From positions 28,242,345 to 28,306,344 of the forward strand of contig OW203762.1 in assembly GCA_934045905.1 (NCBI GenBank): 64,000 nucleotides of DNA, in the 5' to 3' direction. A program made the position numbers and the translations under genes. The stretch is from Leuctra nigra (lineage: Eukaryota; Arthropoda; Insecta; Plecoptera; Leuctridae). Positions 12,301 to 29,888 of this stretch are shown piece after piece (position 1 is the first letter of the stretch; each line of letters starts with the position of its first letter). The notes under the pieces were generated by a model. It was not told the DNA's origin. It made no database searches and saw only the letters and a list, made by a program, of their open reading frames with translations.

Positions 12301-15300
12301 AATATTGGTTCAAAAAGATGATTCCATACGCCATAAAAATTGATAAATATTTATACTATGTTATTCTTAAAATCAGCCCCAACTACAATATGAGAAGAAT
12401 AATAATTAGTCCGGGCGGGATGTGAAATGATTGTGCATTTTGGTATAAAAGCATCAAATTTTTACCACACATACTAGATACCCAACCATTCATTAAAAGA
12501 CCGGGAGGCATCTCAGATATTGCCCATGTCTCCCGTGGCAGCCATTTTAAAAAATGGCGAATATTTGATGTATTGTGCTAAATACGACGGGAATATGGCA
12601 TGCAAAAACATCTTTCCTACTAATTCAATCATGGGGAACTCGAATATAACATCAGAATTCTCCATTTGCTCACTGCTTACCCGTGGCGGCCATTTTTTAC
12701 AGTGGCGACCATATTGGATATGACGGCCAAGCGATGTGGGCAACATGACATGCGACACCATCTTTCCCACTAAATCGACCATGGAGAACTCGAATATGAC
12801 ATAAAAATGTACGATTTATTTAATGGTCACCCGTGGCAGCCATTTTAAGAAATGGGGCCCACTTAAAAATGTCACATGAATCTAAAATTGTCATGCGACA
12901 CCATCTTTCCAACTAATTCGACCATGGAGAATTCGAATATGAAATCAAAATACTCACTTTGCTTACTGGCAACCCGTGGCAGCCATTTTAAAAAAAATGG
13001 CACCACATAGAAAACATATAAATTTAAAATTGTCATGCGACCCCAATTTTCCTATTAAATCGGTCATGGGGAACTCGAATATGTCATCAAAATTTTCGAT
13101 TTATTTAATGGTCACCCGTAGCGGACAATATTTAAACATGGCAGCTATTCATAAAATAAGATATTTTATAGAAAAGACCGTAGTATGTAACGTGACTTCA
13201 TCCATGGTACGTAAAATTGAAACTGGTATTTGAGTATACTATTGGCTCATTATATCAATCATTTGGCCAATATAATTTTTCCTACCTCCGTGAAGAGCCA
13301 TCGTGGATAACAACATTAACTTGGGCTGGGCTGCGGAATATGCGTTCGAGGGCTGTACCGAAAGTATGCAGTTTTGGCCATAGCATTCTCTCAAGAGATG
13401 CGATTGCACGATAGTTGAACTCAACACTCCAATAATATTCGGGTTAAAATATGTGGGGTTCCTAACTGATGGACTGCTACATTGACGACGTGGTGGTGGC
13501 TTAAGGGGCCAACTCACATTACGAGCTGCCCTCAACTTAGTTTAGTTCTGGGTCGACCTAGTATCATGCCCTCCCCAAATTCGCGGACCCCTCGGGCCCG
13601 CCTTCCCCCTCGAGATGCTGATCCCCCTGAAATCGGGTCCCACCGGCCCGAAGTCTCCCTTTCCCAGGTCTGTAACCATTCTGAACTGGCTTTCCCACCA
13701 GTTGCAGACTCCCCCAGATCGGGTTCGCTAGATCGACCCCTCCCCATGTCCTTCACTTATAAACAACTGAGCTAAAAATAAAAAACTAATGTGCGCATAA
13801 TGACCTAGTTGTCGACGCGCCGTTTAACAATTTTAATATAATTTAATTTATGTGGGGTTTACCGTTTATTACCCTCTTCTTCACAACCAATGCTATGAGA
13901 GCGTACTCAAATCGTGTCCGAAATTGACCTTAGTAAAACTGAATGGTAGAAGTTGAAAGGTGTAAGATTCTGGATGTTACATGGATGGGAACACATTGAC
14001 TGGCCCAATCTGCCGAATGCCTGTCTTTGCCAAAAAGCAGCACATAGGCAGGTGCAAATATATTGGAGTATTGGGTTCAAAGATTACGCAATCACATCTA
14101 TTGTGACTCAGAGAATGTTGAGTCATACCGTTGTATAGACGAAGTGTTACTCAATCACCATGAGCAATTTGAACGATGTGTTTCAATTAATAGCAAAGCT
14201 ATGGCCAAAGTTGCATACTTTCGGTACAGCCCTCGAACGCATATTCCGCAGCCCAGCCCAAGTTAATGTTGTTATCCACGATGGCTCTTCACGGGGGTAG
14301 GAAAAATTATATTGGCCAAATGATTGATATAATGAGCCAATAGTATACTCTAATACCAGTTTCAATTTTACGTACCATGGATGAAGTCACGTTACATACT
14401 ACGGTCTTTTCTATAAATTATCTTATTTTATGAATAGCTGCCATGTTTAAATATTGCCCGCTACGGGTGACCAGTAAATAAATCGAAAATTTTGATGACA
14501 TATTCGAGTTCCCCATGACCGATTTAATAGGAAAATTGGTGTCGAATGACAATTTTAGATTTATATGTTTTCTATGTGGTGCCATTTTTTTAAAATGGCT
14601 GCCACGGGTTGCCAGTAAGCAAATTGAGTATTTTGATTTCATATTCGAATTCTCCATGGTCGAATTAGTTGGAAAGATGGTGTCGCATGACAATTTTAGA
14701 TTCATGTGACATTTTTAAGTGGGCGCCATTTCTCAAAATGGCTGCCACGGGTGACCAGTAAATAAATCGTACATTTTTATGTCATATTCGAGTTCTCCAT
14801 GGTCGATTTAGTGGGAAAGATGGTGTCGCATGTCATGTTGCCCACATCGCTTGGCCGTCATATCCAATATGGTCGCCACTGTAAAAAATGGCCGCCACGG
14901 GTAAGCGGTGAGCAAATGGAGAATTCTGATGTTATATTCGAGTTCCCCATGATCGAATTAGTAGGAAAGATGTTTTTGCATGCCATATTCCCGTCGTATT
15001 TAGCACAATACATCAAATATTCGCCATTTTTTAAAATGGCTGCCACGGGAGACATGGGCAATATCTGAGATGCCTCCCGGTCTTTTAATGAATGGTTGGG
15101 TATATAGTATGTGTGGTAAAAATTTGGTGCTTTTATACCAAAATGCACAATCGGGCCGTTTTCTTGCACATCCCGCCCGGACTAAATAGGACATGTGAGG
15201 AATTATTAGGGCTGTGCGAGATTGAAATTTTTCATGTCGAGCGAGATCGAGATTATTTCATAAAAGTCGAGCAAGATATTTTACCTTCGAGATCGAGAAT

Positions 15301-16991
15301 ATTCAAGCAAGATTATACTTTTTTAAAAAGATATTTTTTGGTGGAAGAGAAGCACAATGCAAATTGTCCAGCCTCACAAGAATAACATTTTGATAAGTAT
15401 GCAGAACTGTATGCTTTATATATAAAACAATACAAATCAAATTTATGGACGATACAAAGAAAGTTAGCGTGCGTCGTCCTGTAAAAATAACAAAAAATTG
15501 GAAATCTTGATGTCTCTTAGTTGATATGCTCTAGACTTGAAAATTCGAGATGGTAATTTGAACAAACGATCGAGATCGAGTTTCATATTCGAGATTCGAG
15601 AACTTTCGAGACTTGCACAGCCCTAGGAATTATAATGGATATGTTATGAAATTGCAACGAATAAGATCGTTAACAGTCTTGCGCTTCAGACAGAGATAAC
15701 CAGCATGTGTTTGGGTGGTGTGTTTTTGTGAAGGATTGATTTGGTTTTATTATTTGAAAATGAGTTCTTGTGCTTTAGTCTAATGAAATGAATGAGTAAT
15801 GAAATAGAAATGTGTGTTTAGTAGGTACCTACCTATTTCATGGTCGGTGGTATGATAATGAAATCCTGGTTACAGTGGCTGCTTAGTGATGGCCTTGAAG
15901 AGTTTTTAACCCATTACAGATTTTTATCAAATGTGTTACAAATTTAATTGCGTATGAACGTAAGGCTATGTACCAGTGTTAAGAAATCTAAATAATGCTA
16001 CAAACTGTTACAAGATATGACTTGTTGTTCTACATCTTAATTAAGAATACTGAAAATTTATTAAATAAAGATATTGCATTTTTACATTTGTAGGACGAAT
16101 AATGCTAACTGATAAAACGGTCCAATCTATGTAATTAATAATTACTTTAGTCTTTAATTGAACAGTTTGTAACATTGATATCCATTCTTATGTAATAAAA
16201 AAAAATATGAGAAGGATAATGACCGAAGACCAACACCATTTTCAAGATTGCAACAGTCTCAATGAAGTGTGGGCATGGACAAAACTAACTAAGCAAAGTG
16301 ACAACTTGTGTCTAAAACTTTATACCTAACTTCAATAGTTTATCTTCAACAAGATGGTCACAATCTCAAAAACGGAAGTTTAGAGGCTCGTTCTTAAGCT
16401 GTAGTAACAATTGATTGTAATCGCCAATCGGGTTAAAACTCTTCCAGGACACGCTCACTATCCAGCCGTATTAAACCCTGGACTGGACCTTATGTGCATA
16501 TCCACTTACATCTGGCTAATGGTGAGGTACATACTCAAAACAAGGCTCTTCACCAACTCACCTATAAGAGGATACTATTTAAGACTATGTCAGTCTCATC
16601 AAATTCGTTCCTAAACACTTCCAAAAAAATTGAAATCTGACCTCATTCCATTTTTATTTGCATTCACTAATTGTTTCCATGGACCTGCCAGTGAAATACG
16701 TTTACGATTTTTTTTAAAAATTATGTCGTAGAGTAGGTATGTCCATAGCTTTGGATTCAGATTGTTGAAGCAAGGTGTTTTGTAAGCTTCCGACACTCCC
16801 TGGTCCTTCCGGACTGGACCAAGTCTCTGATTCCCTGGTGGTTTCTGTTCCAGTATAACCTGGACTTCCGAGGACTGTCTGCCCGTGGCTCATCCGGTTC
16901 GCCATTCCGAGAGGAGGATGGTAGCGGGTCCGGAGCCGGGGGAGAAGGCGGCAAGATGGGCGGCGCCCCCGGCTCAGACCCCTCCATGTGA
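393..16991 (+). CDS. CTNNAL1: alpha-catulin (CTNNAL1 family), 3' nine exons; 5' end outside window
   Basis: Cytoplasmic vinculin/alpha-catenin-like scaffold; in other animals catulins link cytoskeletal, Rho-signalling and membrane-channel complexes (family knowledge). Exons joined by GT-AG introns with consistent phase: 393-569, 1436-1690, 2093-2341, 2553-2712, 2800-2921, 4878-4928, 5083-5367, 10640-10846, 16854-16991. Together they give 547 residues and a TGA stop. Diagnostic stretches include TIVERTQDFTDSAYTSHEHR in the second exon, KHGTTSKALKP in the sixth, NMSSMAFSMYQFTRGEGALK in the seventh and TFTKVDNVIQETKSLMDNIS in the eighth, the catulin version of the alpha-catenin C-terminal region. 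The last exon starts YNLDFRGLSARG and becomes Gly/Ser-rich, ending GAPGSDPSM. Human CTNNAL1 is about 734 residues, so roughly the N-terminal quarter is missing to the left. One intron carries an RTE retrotransposon, others carry palindromic elements. The family call is firm; paralogue alpha-catenin is unlikely given the catulin-specific motifs. Confidence 0.93.
570..1435 (+). other. alpha-catulin intron with a MITE
   Basis: Intron between the exons ending at 569 and starting at 1436. Apart from the inverted-repeat element at 968-1176 I see only AT-rich sequence. Confidence 0.7.
968..1176. mobile_element. Tc1/mariner-like MITE, about 209 bp
   Basis: Terminal inverted repeats of about 60 bp begin CACTCCTGGACACTGAAATT at 968 and are mirrored near 1120-1176. 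Both ends are flanked by TA (966-967 and 1177-1178), the target duplication typical of Tc1/mariner insertions. The interior has no ORF, so the element is non-autonomous. It lies in an alpha-catulin intron. Confidence 0.8.
2973..4831 (-). mobile_element. RTE-type non-LTR retrotransposon, 5'-truncated insertion
   Basis: The minus strand carries a reverse transcriptase ORF (separate entry) and ends in a short (TTA)n tail at 2973-2982, as RTE-clade 3' ends do. The nine-base sequence CCATTATAA occurs at 2964-2972 and again at 4832-4840, directly bounding the element, and is a convincing target-site duplication. No endonuclease domain is present, as expected when target-primed reverse transcription stops early. 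The insertion is antisense within the alpha-catulin intron 2922-4877. The near-intact ORF and TSD suggest a recent event. Confidence 0.9.
3053..4825 (-). CDS. reverse transcriptase of the RTE-type element (N-terminal endonuclease missing)
   Basis: Open reading frame of 590 codons without internal stops. Reverse transcriptase blocks appear in order: SPGIDEITVEMVR, VIVPIYKKGDRKKCSNYRGI, EEQYGFRPGRSTIDPIF, MVFLDLEKAYDRLPRKKVW, GLRQGSVLSPTLFVIVMDE and the catalytic LVYADDIVVWG (YADD). The C-terminal part contains LRWFGHMKRM and a charged tail. This is the arrangement of RTE/BovB-like elements, whose proteins copy their own RNA at a nicked target. The first methionine lies only 6 bases inside the truncated 5' end, so this start is an artefact of truncation rather than a true protein start. 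It can encode a reverse transcriptase domain but probably not a complete transposition protein. Confidence 0.88.
   Translation of the reverse strand: MEELAGKLETDFEGNKKMLYGIIKEKRTRKVGQACMVDACGGLINDPVEVQALWKEYFKELLNVDGVALPESSRILQSENEEEEECALREGEVEKALNEMKNGRSPGIDEITVEMVRAAGEIGKRWLFRVMSAAWKQRTIPDDWRKGVIVPIYKKGDRKKCSNYRGITLMCQCAKVFEKVVEFRLKEVVEEKLREEQYGFRPGRSTIDPIFTIRQVMERKWESGEKLYMVFLDLEKAYDRLPRKKVWECLKRKGVGLGLIERIKSTYEKNESCVQTVEGKSGWFEVKEGLRQGSVLSPTLFVIVMDELLRKVEPREDQETNTLVYADDIVVWGGTSECVQEKIDRWSQMTEEYGMRISQEKSETLVVERKATRNVKIRLRGLELAERGEFKYLGSWLTKDGKIGREITSRVQQANTFFQLVRKLLWNEQFPQKCKILLFKSYFLPILTYGSVTWAIGGKEESQLQAAEMKFLRSIQGVTKMDKIRSEKIRGDLKVERLAFKMGRERLRWFGHMKRMQRERIPRREFEAARSDKRRVGRPREKWRELVAEDVQERLEKWEEVEEGRWWEDRKKWKKLVEKKNEEEEPSLAS
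5618..6896. mobile_element. long palindromic (foldback) element with nested MITE
   Basis: The left arm 5618-6115 is mirrored by the right arm 6211-6896, with a loop of about 95 bp. For example TTCTCATAAGAAACTG near 5923 is matched by CAGTTTCTTATGAGAAG near 6379. After removing a nested 204-bp element (6461-6664) the right arm is about 482 bp against about 498 bp for the left. The loop carries a partial direct repeat around GAGTAATTTAGGATA (6134 and 6196). No transposase ORF is visible. I could not define a target-site duplication. Confidence 0.8.
6461..6664. mobile_element. 204-bp MITE nested in the right palindrome arm
   Basis: Inverted repeats of about 75-80 bp start GCTGGCTTTCCATGCTCCGT at 6464 and are mirrored at 6585-6662. 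The interior has CCAATCAGAGCAATCC facing GGATTGGTCGAG. The corresponding place in the left palindrome arm (about 5850) lacks this sequence, so the MITE inserted after the palindrome formed. The superfamily is unclear. Confidence 0.8.
8374..8666. mobile_element. TA-flanked MITE, about 293 bp
   Basis: Ends GTCAGCAATCA at 8374 and TGATTGCTGAC to 8666 are exact inverted repeats, and TA flanks both (8372-8373, 8667-8668), pointing to a Tc1/mariner-like non-autonomous element. Internal sequence has looser inverted similarity and no credible gene. Confidence 0.65.
11856..12110. mobile_element. palindromic element with hammerhead-like cores
   Basis: Arms of roughly 100 bp (11856-11955 and 12008-12110) are near-perfect inverted copies. 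CATCTTGATTGGGATATTTC on the left matches GAAATATCCCAATCAAGATG on the right. Each arm holds CTGAAGA, a five-base-pair stem and GAAAC in the order of a hammerhead ribozyme core. Such motifs are known from Penelope-like elements and retrozymes, so this may be derived from one of those. No ORF is present. Confidence 0.7.
12014..12056 (+). ncRNA. hammerhead ribozyme-like motif (candidate)
   Basis: Order seen: TGTC, CTGAAGA (12018-12024), GGTCC - 8-base loop - GGACC (12026-12043), GAAA, then CTGTT and GACA (12053-12056). TGTC and GACA can pair as stem I. CTGANGA and GAAA are the invariant core boxes. Stem III would be only two pairs with a one-base loop, a very short form reported for retroelement hammerheads that act as dimers. 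The mirrored copy on the minus strand (11910-11952) keeps the core but has a weaker stem I. Function is untested. Confidence 0.45.
12406..15185. mobile_element. 2.8-kb foldback-like element with satellite-bearing inverted arms
   Basis: The left arm 12406-13386 and right arm 14197-15185 are long inverted copies (about 0.98 kb each), separated by a spacer of about 810 bp. Ends begin TTAGTCCGGGCGGGATGTG and mirror at 15167-15185. Each arm contains about five diverged tandem units of about 145 bp, each carrying CCCGTGGC(A/G)GCCATTTT and a CCATGGGGAACTCGAATATG-like segment. The spacer includes a GC-rich block (about 13540-13750). No transposase is recognised. An AAT repeats on both sides if the ends are trimmed by one base, too short to be a firm duplication. 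Confidence 0.85.
15207..15624. mobile_element. MITE with 9-bp target-site duplication
   Basis: Inverted ends TAGGGCTGTGCGAG (15207) and CTTGCACAGCCCT (to 15624) are flanked by identical AGGAATTAT at 15198-15206 and 15625-15633. The interior is rich in CGAGATCGAGA-type repeats. A nine-base duplication fits Mutator-like or Merlin-like transposases better than hAT. No ORF is present, so it is non-autonomous. Confidence 0.85.
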
Positions 16992-19900
16992 CAGTTCGGG
17001 ATGGCCCGGAGGGCCAAGGGCGACGCCCGCCGTACCAGGGTTTCATTCTTGTTGTTCTGAACAACCCTCGTGCGGCACAAGGAACCTCCAGGTCATCGTG
17101 AAAGCGCTAACCAATACGACAACTATTACAACACTACTTCTTCGAGTCATCATTCTGCTCGACACATCACATTGACTGATAAGTACGACGCTTTAGCAGA
17201 CTACGTGTTTACTACTAGATTGCTTTTCTGTACATTATTGGTGAAGGTTACTGGACAGTGGTGAATGTTACGTGCCCATCGTTCTCAGGCTAATCGTTCA
17301 ATACAAGTGTGCTCTCCTCAACCCTAAGCTGTCCATTGACGTCATTTACTGAGCCTAATTGAAGACAATCTGTAGATCAACTTCAATTTAGAATATGTAT
17401 GCACATATCGACTGGCCTAAGTTTTATTGGTAGGGACACCATTCCAAGCAACCTCCAGGATTACCTGATTAATAGAGAATAAGTAGTGGGCGAAATTTCA
17501 CTATGTGAAAGTATGTATTCAACTACCTCATCCAGAAGTTTAGTGTGCTTTGTAACTAAGTACTACATAAAATGTGTGGCACTGACAATCTAATTGTAGG
17601 TAGATAGGTAGGCATTCCTACCTTATATCTTAATTATTTGTTGTTTAATTTACTGTAGGAAAATTTTGTGTAGGTGGTTCATAAACTTAATTTCAAAGTT
17701 TTAGTAAAATGAATAATGCTGATTTTTATTAATATATTTTGTTGCTTTATAAAACTTCTTGTCGATGTCATTTTTTACCCAAAGTTTCGTATAAAAGTCA
17801 AAATATCAACTAGGACAAAATCAATGCCTAAACTATTTTAATAGCTTTATACTTATAATGAAATAGTTGATTCATATTGACACAAATTAAGGTAGTACCT
17901 ACCTACATCCAGATTATTAGTTAAATTAACTTAATTTTGTAAGGTTTTGAATTTTAAAGCACTCTTTTGGTAATTGCCTAGCGCTTTACTGCTTTTTATA
18001 TATTAAATTTGTGGTAATTCAGCCTGTCACTTATAGGAAGGTATTATCTGATCGGCTGCGTGCATTGATTATATTAGTATTGAATTGTTCTATAGAAAGT
18101 CTTCAAGTATTTCGTTGATTTTCCTGATTTGCATAGGGCAATTGAGTTGTCAAGAAAATATTCTACCAGATATCAATATATTGATTGAGAAGATGTACCT
18201 ATTAGATATTATATTATATTTACCTGCTTAACCTTAGCTTGGTCAATGTATTAATAACTTTCAACTTAAAATATACTACATTAACAGATGTTAATAATAA
18301 ATATATCTATCTACTCAATTGCCTTATATAAGTCATTATGCAAATATAACTCATAAGAATAATATTATCAAAACTGAGGCTCCAATGTAGGCACAATGAA
18401 GTGGGCATGAACAACATAACGTACTAGCATATGTAAATTGTATGCTTATTGTGTAAAGTAAACTCATTTAGCTGTGGAGGTTGCAGAGATGTACTCATGT
18501 ACCTAAAAACCTGCTCTTCAGTCATAAGAAGAGATTGAACATTTGTACAGGCGTGATATAATGAACTAAATTATTTTTTAGTTCTTTCAAACTGTAATTA
18601 TTTAATATCAATACTAATTTTAAGAAAGTAATAATATTATTACTTGGCCAATACTCATCACTCATCAGCCATCACTCAAACTGAGTCAACACTGACTGTC
18701 ATATTTGCTCCATGAAAAGAGGGACAATACTTAGTGACAAACCGTAGGCTGAATAAATACTATTAGGGTAGAAATCCGTGGCTTCCCAAAAGCAACAAAA
18801 CCATTGTGTTTGTGTGTATTATTTATGCCATTGTTCATAATTATACGTAAGGGGTGTAAGTGTTATTCTTGTATCATAGGATGTGTAGGTATTATAAAAT
18901 GTGGATAGTTAAGAAGGTTGAAGGACTTAAGGATTGAATGTGTGTGCCATGTGCTTCCCTGTACATTCCACCAGAAAAAGTCAACACAGCTGCCCTGTAA
19001 TAATAATAAGTTCTTTATTTAAATGAAATTTAATAATGGTTGCCCAGCCTGTGTAAATAATATTAATAATTGTGTGTTGTGTTATGATTACATATCATTG
19101 TGGCCCCATAAAAATATCTAAATGTGTGATCTTTGAATCTTTTAAGCAATTCAAGTTTACGGTGCAACTTTAGGCGACCAGTATTGCATTCGTACCGTTC
19201 ACAATCTTCAATCTAGATATTTTGTCTAGATTAAACCGTCGAATAAGTACTAGGTGGTAGCTAACCCCAGTTCCTGGACACACTACTGTGTATTTGTCTT
19301 TTAAATTGAACTGTATTTTTTTAAAGTTCTTGATTGCATGAATCCCCAATTCATCATACTTATAGATAACTTATACAATATATATTTCAACTGGTGTACG
19401 TACATGGTATAACTAGGATATAGATATTATAACTCATTCTATAAGTAATTCTTAGGCTTTGTTTTTGGACTGTTGATTGGTCTCCTTTAATCGTAGTTCA
19501 CATACTCGAAATTATATAAAAATATAATATATTTATTTTTTGCTGAACTACTAAGTATGTATTATTACAGGGCTGCCGTTTTTACGGATATTATCCGTTT
19601 TTACGGATTTATGAGTACAAAAACGGACACACGGATTTGTTGACTCTTTAACGGATACTGGTGATTCATAGTTGAACCACATTTTCTCTTTTGAATGAGA
19701 TAATATTTTAAATTTATTACGAAAATGTATAGTTTGACAAGATATTTTCGTTTCCTGTCCAACAATTTTCAGTGCAGAGATTGTTTCAAAACACCCTTTT
19801 GTGTAAGTAGGCTAGCTATACTACCAATAAATGGTTGCGAGTGAATGGTTGAGGGAGGAAGGGGGGTGGGGAAACTGGTCGACCTTGAGCAATGTCTTGA

Positions 19901-21114
19901 GTGTCTAGGGGCGCGCGCTGCCTGAGGCATCCACTTGTTAGTTGTTTGCAGCTGGTCGTGGGTTAATGACCTGATTAGTGATTGCATCCCTTATTCTTGC
20001 CTGTGCTTATAGTTTTTAAATTTATTATGCTCATTATGAATAATGTGTTGGAAACGGGAGAAAGATATTTATAATTCTGAATTCAAAATTACCATTCCAT
20101 CCACAGCTGTCAGTCTAGAACCCAACCCCCCTTCTCTCATGTCCCATGTTGCGTGAGGAATTCAATAGCTTATCCGTCAAGTGGCCCAGTTAGTGCTTGA
20201 AATATGGGAGTTTTACATCATTTTAAAGGTTTTTAATGGGCATACGGATTTTTACGGATTTTTCATGCTTTTTAAAAGGATATTAATTTGTATGTGGCGG
20301 CAGCCCTGTATTATTATATAACTATTTATGATTGTGCCTCTGCCAGTATTGACTTCTCATGTTATTTATTTAGAACAAGATGTTTAGTGCTTGAAGGTCT
20401 GTTGACATATCAGTTTGGTTGAGAGCTGCTGGTTACAACGAGCTTAGAAATCAATCTCACTTCGAATGATAAAAAATAACAATACACAATATATAGGGTA
20501 ATGAATTGGATTGATAAATGTTTTTCCAACTTTGTATTTTGCATAAGGAATATGTCTGAATCAATAATGTATGCACGTCATAATACTAAAGATTAGAGTT
20601 ACCTCTTTTTAATTGGTTCATGGTAAGATTGTTTTTGAATACCGACACTTGTTGATTACCTATTGCACTGTGCTTGGATCAGAATATGATGTTCGTTAAT
20701 CATCGTTAGGGTCAGTGCTAGATGATGGTGGTACTGGGTGGTACCCACTTAAAATTGTGTTATGTACCTATTTGGGTTTTTAACATTGTGTAGACATTTT
20801 TAAAGAAATTGAGCACAATTTCTAGATATGGCCTTGGATTGGCTAGTTTTTATAAAAATATGTGAATTAAAACATTTGTTACTACACAAATTGATCTTAT
20901 GGAGATGCCATTTACTTACTACATAACTACTTTCTATGTATATCATTGGAAGCTCAAGTAGATGATGTAGTGGGTATATTCTAAACTATAATACAATAAC
21001 GATGTCATGCTGCATATCTCATACTCGCATGTCTCAGGGTAGCTTTTGATACAGCAATATTCTCCATTCCTTGACTGTGTATACGTTGCTCCATTCATTC
21101 AATAAAACGCAGAG
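16992..21114. other. convergent intergenic region including alpha-catulin 3' UTR
   Basis: Lies between the alpha-catulin stop and the probable 3' end of pAbp. The first part must be alpha-catulin 3' UTR; an AATAAA at about 18296 is one possible polyadenylation signal. The hAT-like element 19568-20308 is the only clear structure. The rest is AT-rich with no supported gene. Confidence 0.6.
19568..20308. mobile_element. hAT-like non-autonomous element, 741 bp
   Basis: Ends CAGGGCTGCCG and CGGCAGCCCTG are inverted repeats, flanked by an exact eight-base duplication TATTATTA at 19560-19567 and 20309-20316. CAG-start termini plus an 8-bp duplication are the hAT signature. Near both ends the motif TTTTTACGGAT is repeated. 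No transposase reading frame survives. Confidence 0.88.
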
Positions 21115-21647
21115 CATGATGATAATATCTTTATTTCGATTTTAAATAATGGTTCACATTTCACTTTTAACATAATTAAATCATTTCACTTTTCCATTAA
21201 AACATTTTTAATAGTCATGGAAATGACCATATTTTTTTTTAAGGTTATCTTGATATTCATTAACAAAAGATTATGATAATAAGGTAATTTATGGCCGGCA
21301 CCTGCGAAGATTGATGAAAGATGCCGGTTGTATTTATTTATTATGCATGTGACAGCGAAATCAAAGACAATTTAATGCCAACGATCCTGATACATCATTT
21401 CCTTCACAATGCCCAGATAAGGCCTTTGAAAAATTTAGTAGTACTGTCTGCCATGTCATGACAAAACTAGTGACATCAAATTGAGAGTTTCTGCCTGCAC
21501 TACTTCAATTTTCCTTACTAGAGTGATTACAGATTAGGATATTAAACAATATTGATTATTAATAATTGACAAACCAGGAATAATTAAAATAAACTCGTAC
21601 ATACTGTGGCAATTAATATTGTTGTTTAAGAAGAAATTTAAAACTGC
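21115..21647 (-). other. probable pAbp 3' UTR
   Basis: Follows the pAbp stop on the minus strand. AATAAA (minus strand) at about 21130-21135 is a suitable polyadenylation signal, giving a 3' UTR of roughly 530 bases. The end point is inferred. Confidence 0.5.
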
Positions 21648-28562
<6,915 letters not shown>

Positions 28563-29710
28563 GGTTTTCTTGACGAAATGGTGCTGGTTGTGTGACCTAT
28601 TTTGGAGACACAACCTCACGTGAATGCCTACGTGTACCACGAACACCAAAGCAAAATGGCAGGCGGCACAAGCACTGCACTTTGGCAAGTGCACATGAAG
28701 GGGGTGTGGCTGGATATTGCGCAATTTCTTGGTTCTTTAACGCTCAGTACCAACGTTACAGCTACGATTTATTTTCAATTCTGTTTAAATCACGTTTAAA
28801 ATCCAATTTTTCTCATCCAAATTAATACCTGTGTTAGGAAATAAACAAAGTTTATATAAGTTTATCTAAAACTGCATACATTATGCTTGTGAATAGTAAA
28901 ATATCTCATTTTGCGTGAAATTGTTTGTTGATCACTACATTCTGTTGATTCTAATCTAGAAGGCGTAGTAAAAAAAAAACACACAAAATAAAGATGGCAG
29001 AGCGTTGAGTGAAGTGAATTTTTGCAGAAATTAGATTTTGGGAACGTTATAAAATCATGCGCCTCGCAATCAATATGATATTTTTCTGTATATTTTGAAC
29101 TGTGATTTTGAATATAATATTTATAATTTTGCTTTGTGTTGTGTCCGTATAGTACGGGTAGGTAGGTTGGGGCTCTTCTACCTAATGTGAGGTTAAGGTT
29201 ATTTATTTTGCAATTTAAACAGTTCTCAGAAATGTAGAAGCTATGAAAAGTATAGCTATTATAGGTATATCAACGGAAAATGCAATAAACTACCTATTGC
29301 TAATTACAATGGGTGTTATGATGTAGTATTCTACCCCACCCAAAATTGTTTTCATTTATTTCATCATTTACCTATTCTCCTTTGCGGCATTTTACTCTCA
29401 CTCCGTGGTTTGATAATATTGTCAAGTTTCCTAGCATCAGCTAGCTTATTAATTTTAAATGCCCAGCTTCACTCTGGCACAGACTTGAAAAGGATGGTTT
29501 TGCACGTTTACCACTTAGGTAGGTGGTAGGTAGTAAGTAGGTACTAGGTAGTATGTTAACTCTTTATGTTGTGATAAAACGTACCTCCTATAGCAACTAC
29601 CATGTCATACGCAGACTGTTAGATTACTTGAATAATAAAGAGAATAGTTTGAGTAAAAACCTTTAATAGACACTGGAAAAGTTACAACCATTTGAATGAA
29701 TGTGTTTGCT

Positions 29711-29888
29711 ACAGTTCGTTTTTCCTATGTTTGAACTCTCACCAGATGGAGCCACAGTCAGTTGTTCTGCTAGTTCGAGAAAGGCTTCATTGCGCGCTCA
29801 CCTTGCAATGCTGTCTTTCTCGGTCTTACAGAACAACTGACGGTGTCTCGGTCTGTAGAGAGTTCAAACATAGGAAAAACGAACTGTA
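29711..29888. repeat. 178-bp long hairpin
   Basis: CAGTTCGTTTTTCCTATGTT at 29712 pairs with AACATAGGAAAAACGAACTG ending about 29885. Inside, CAGTCAGTTGTTCTG faces CAGAACAACTGACGG, and CATTGC faces GCAATG near the tip. The whole unit folds as one interrupted hairpin. It could be a tiny MITE or a hairpin-RNA source. No target-site duplication is clear. Confidence 0.75.

Larger units (their letters stand above)
10847..16853 (+). other. 6-kb last intron of alpha-catulin
   Basis: Intron between coding exons 10640-10846 and 16854-16991, joined in phase 0. It holds the small palindrome 11856-12110, the giant palindrome 12406-15185 and the MITE 15207-15624. About 10.85-11.85 kb and 15.65-16.85 kb show no supported gene. 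Confidence 0.75.

Noticed and set aside
12513..15068. Repeated open frames of about 60-103 codons on both strands with near-identical products
   Set aside because: They are mirror images caused by the inverted arms of the foldback element and read through its satellite units.
16714..17080. Minus-strand frames of 107 and 116 codons
   Set aside because: Antisense to the GC-rich last alpha-catulin exon and its 3' UTR.
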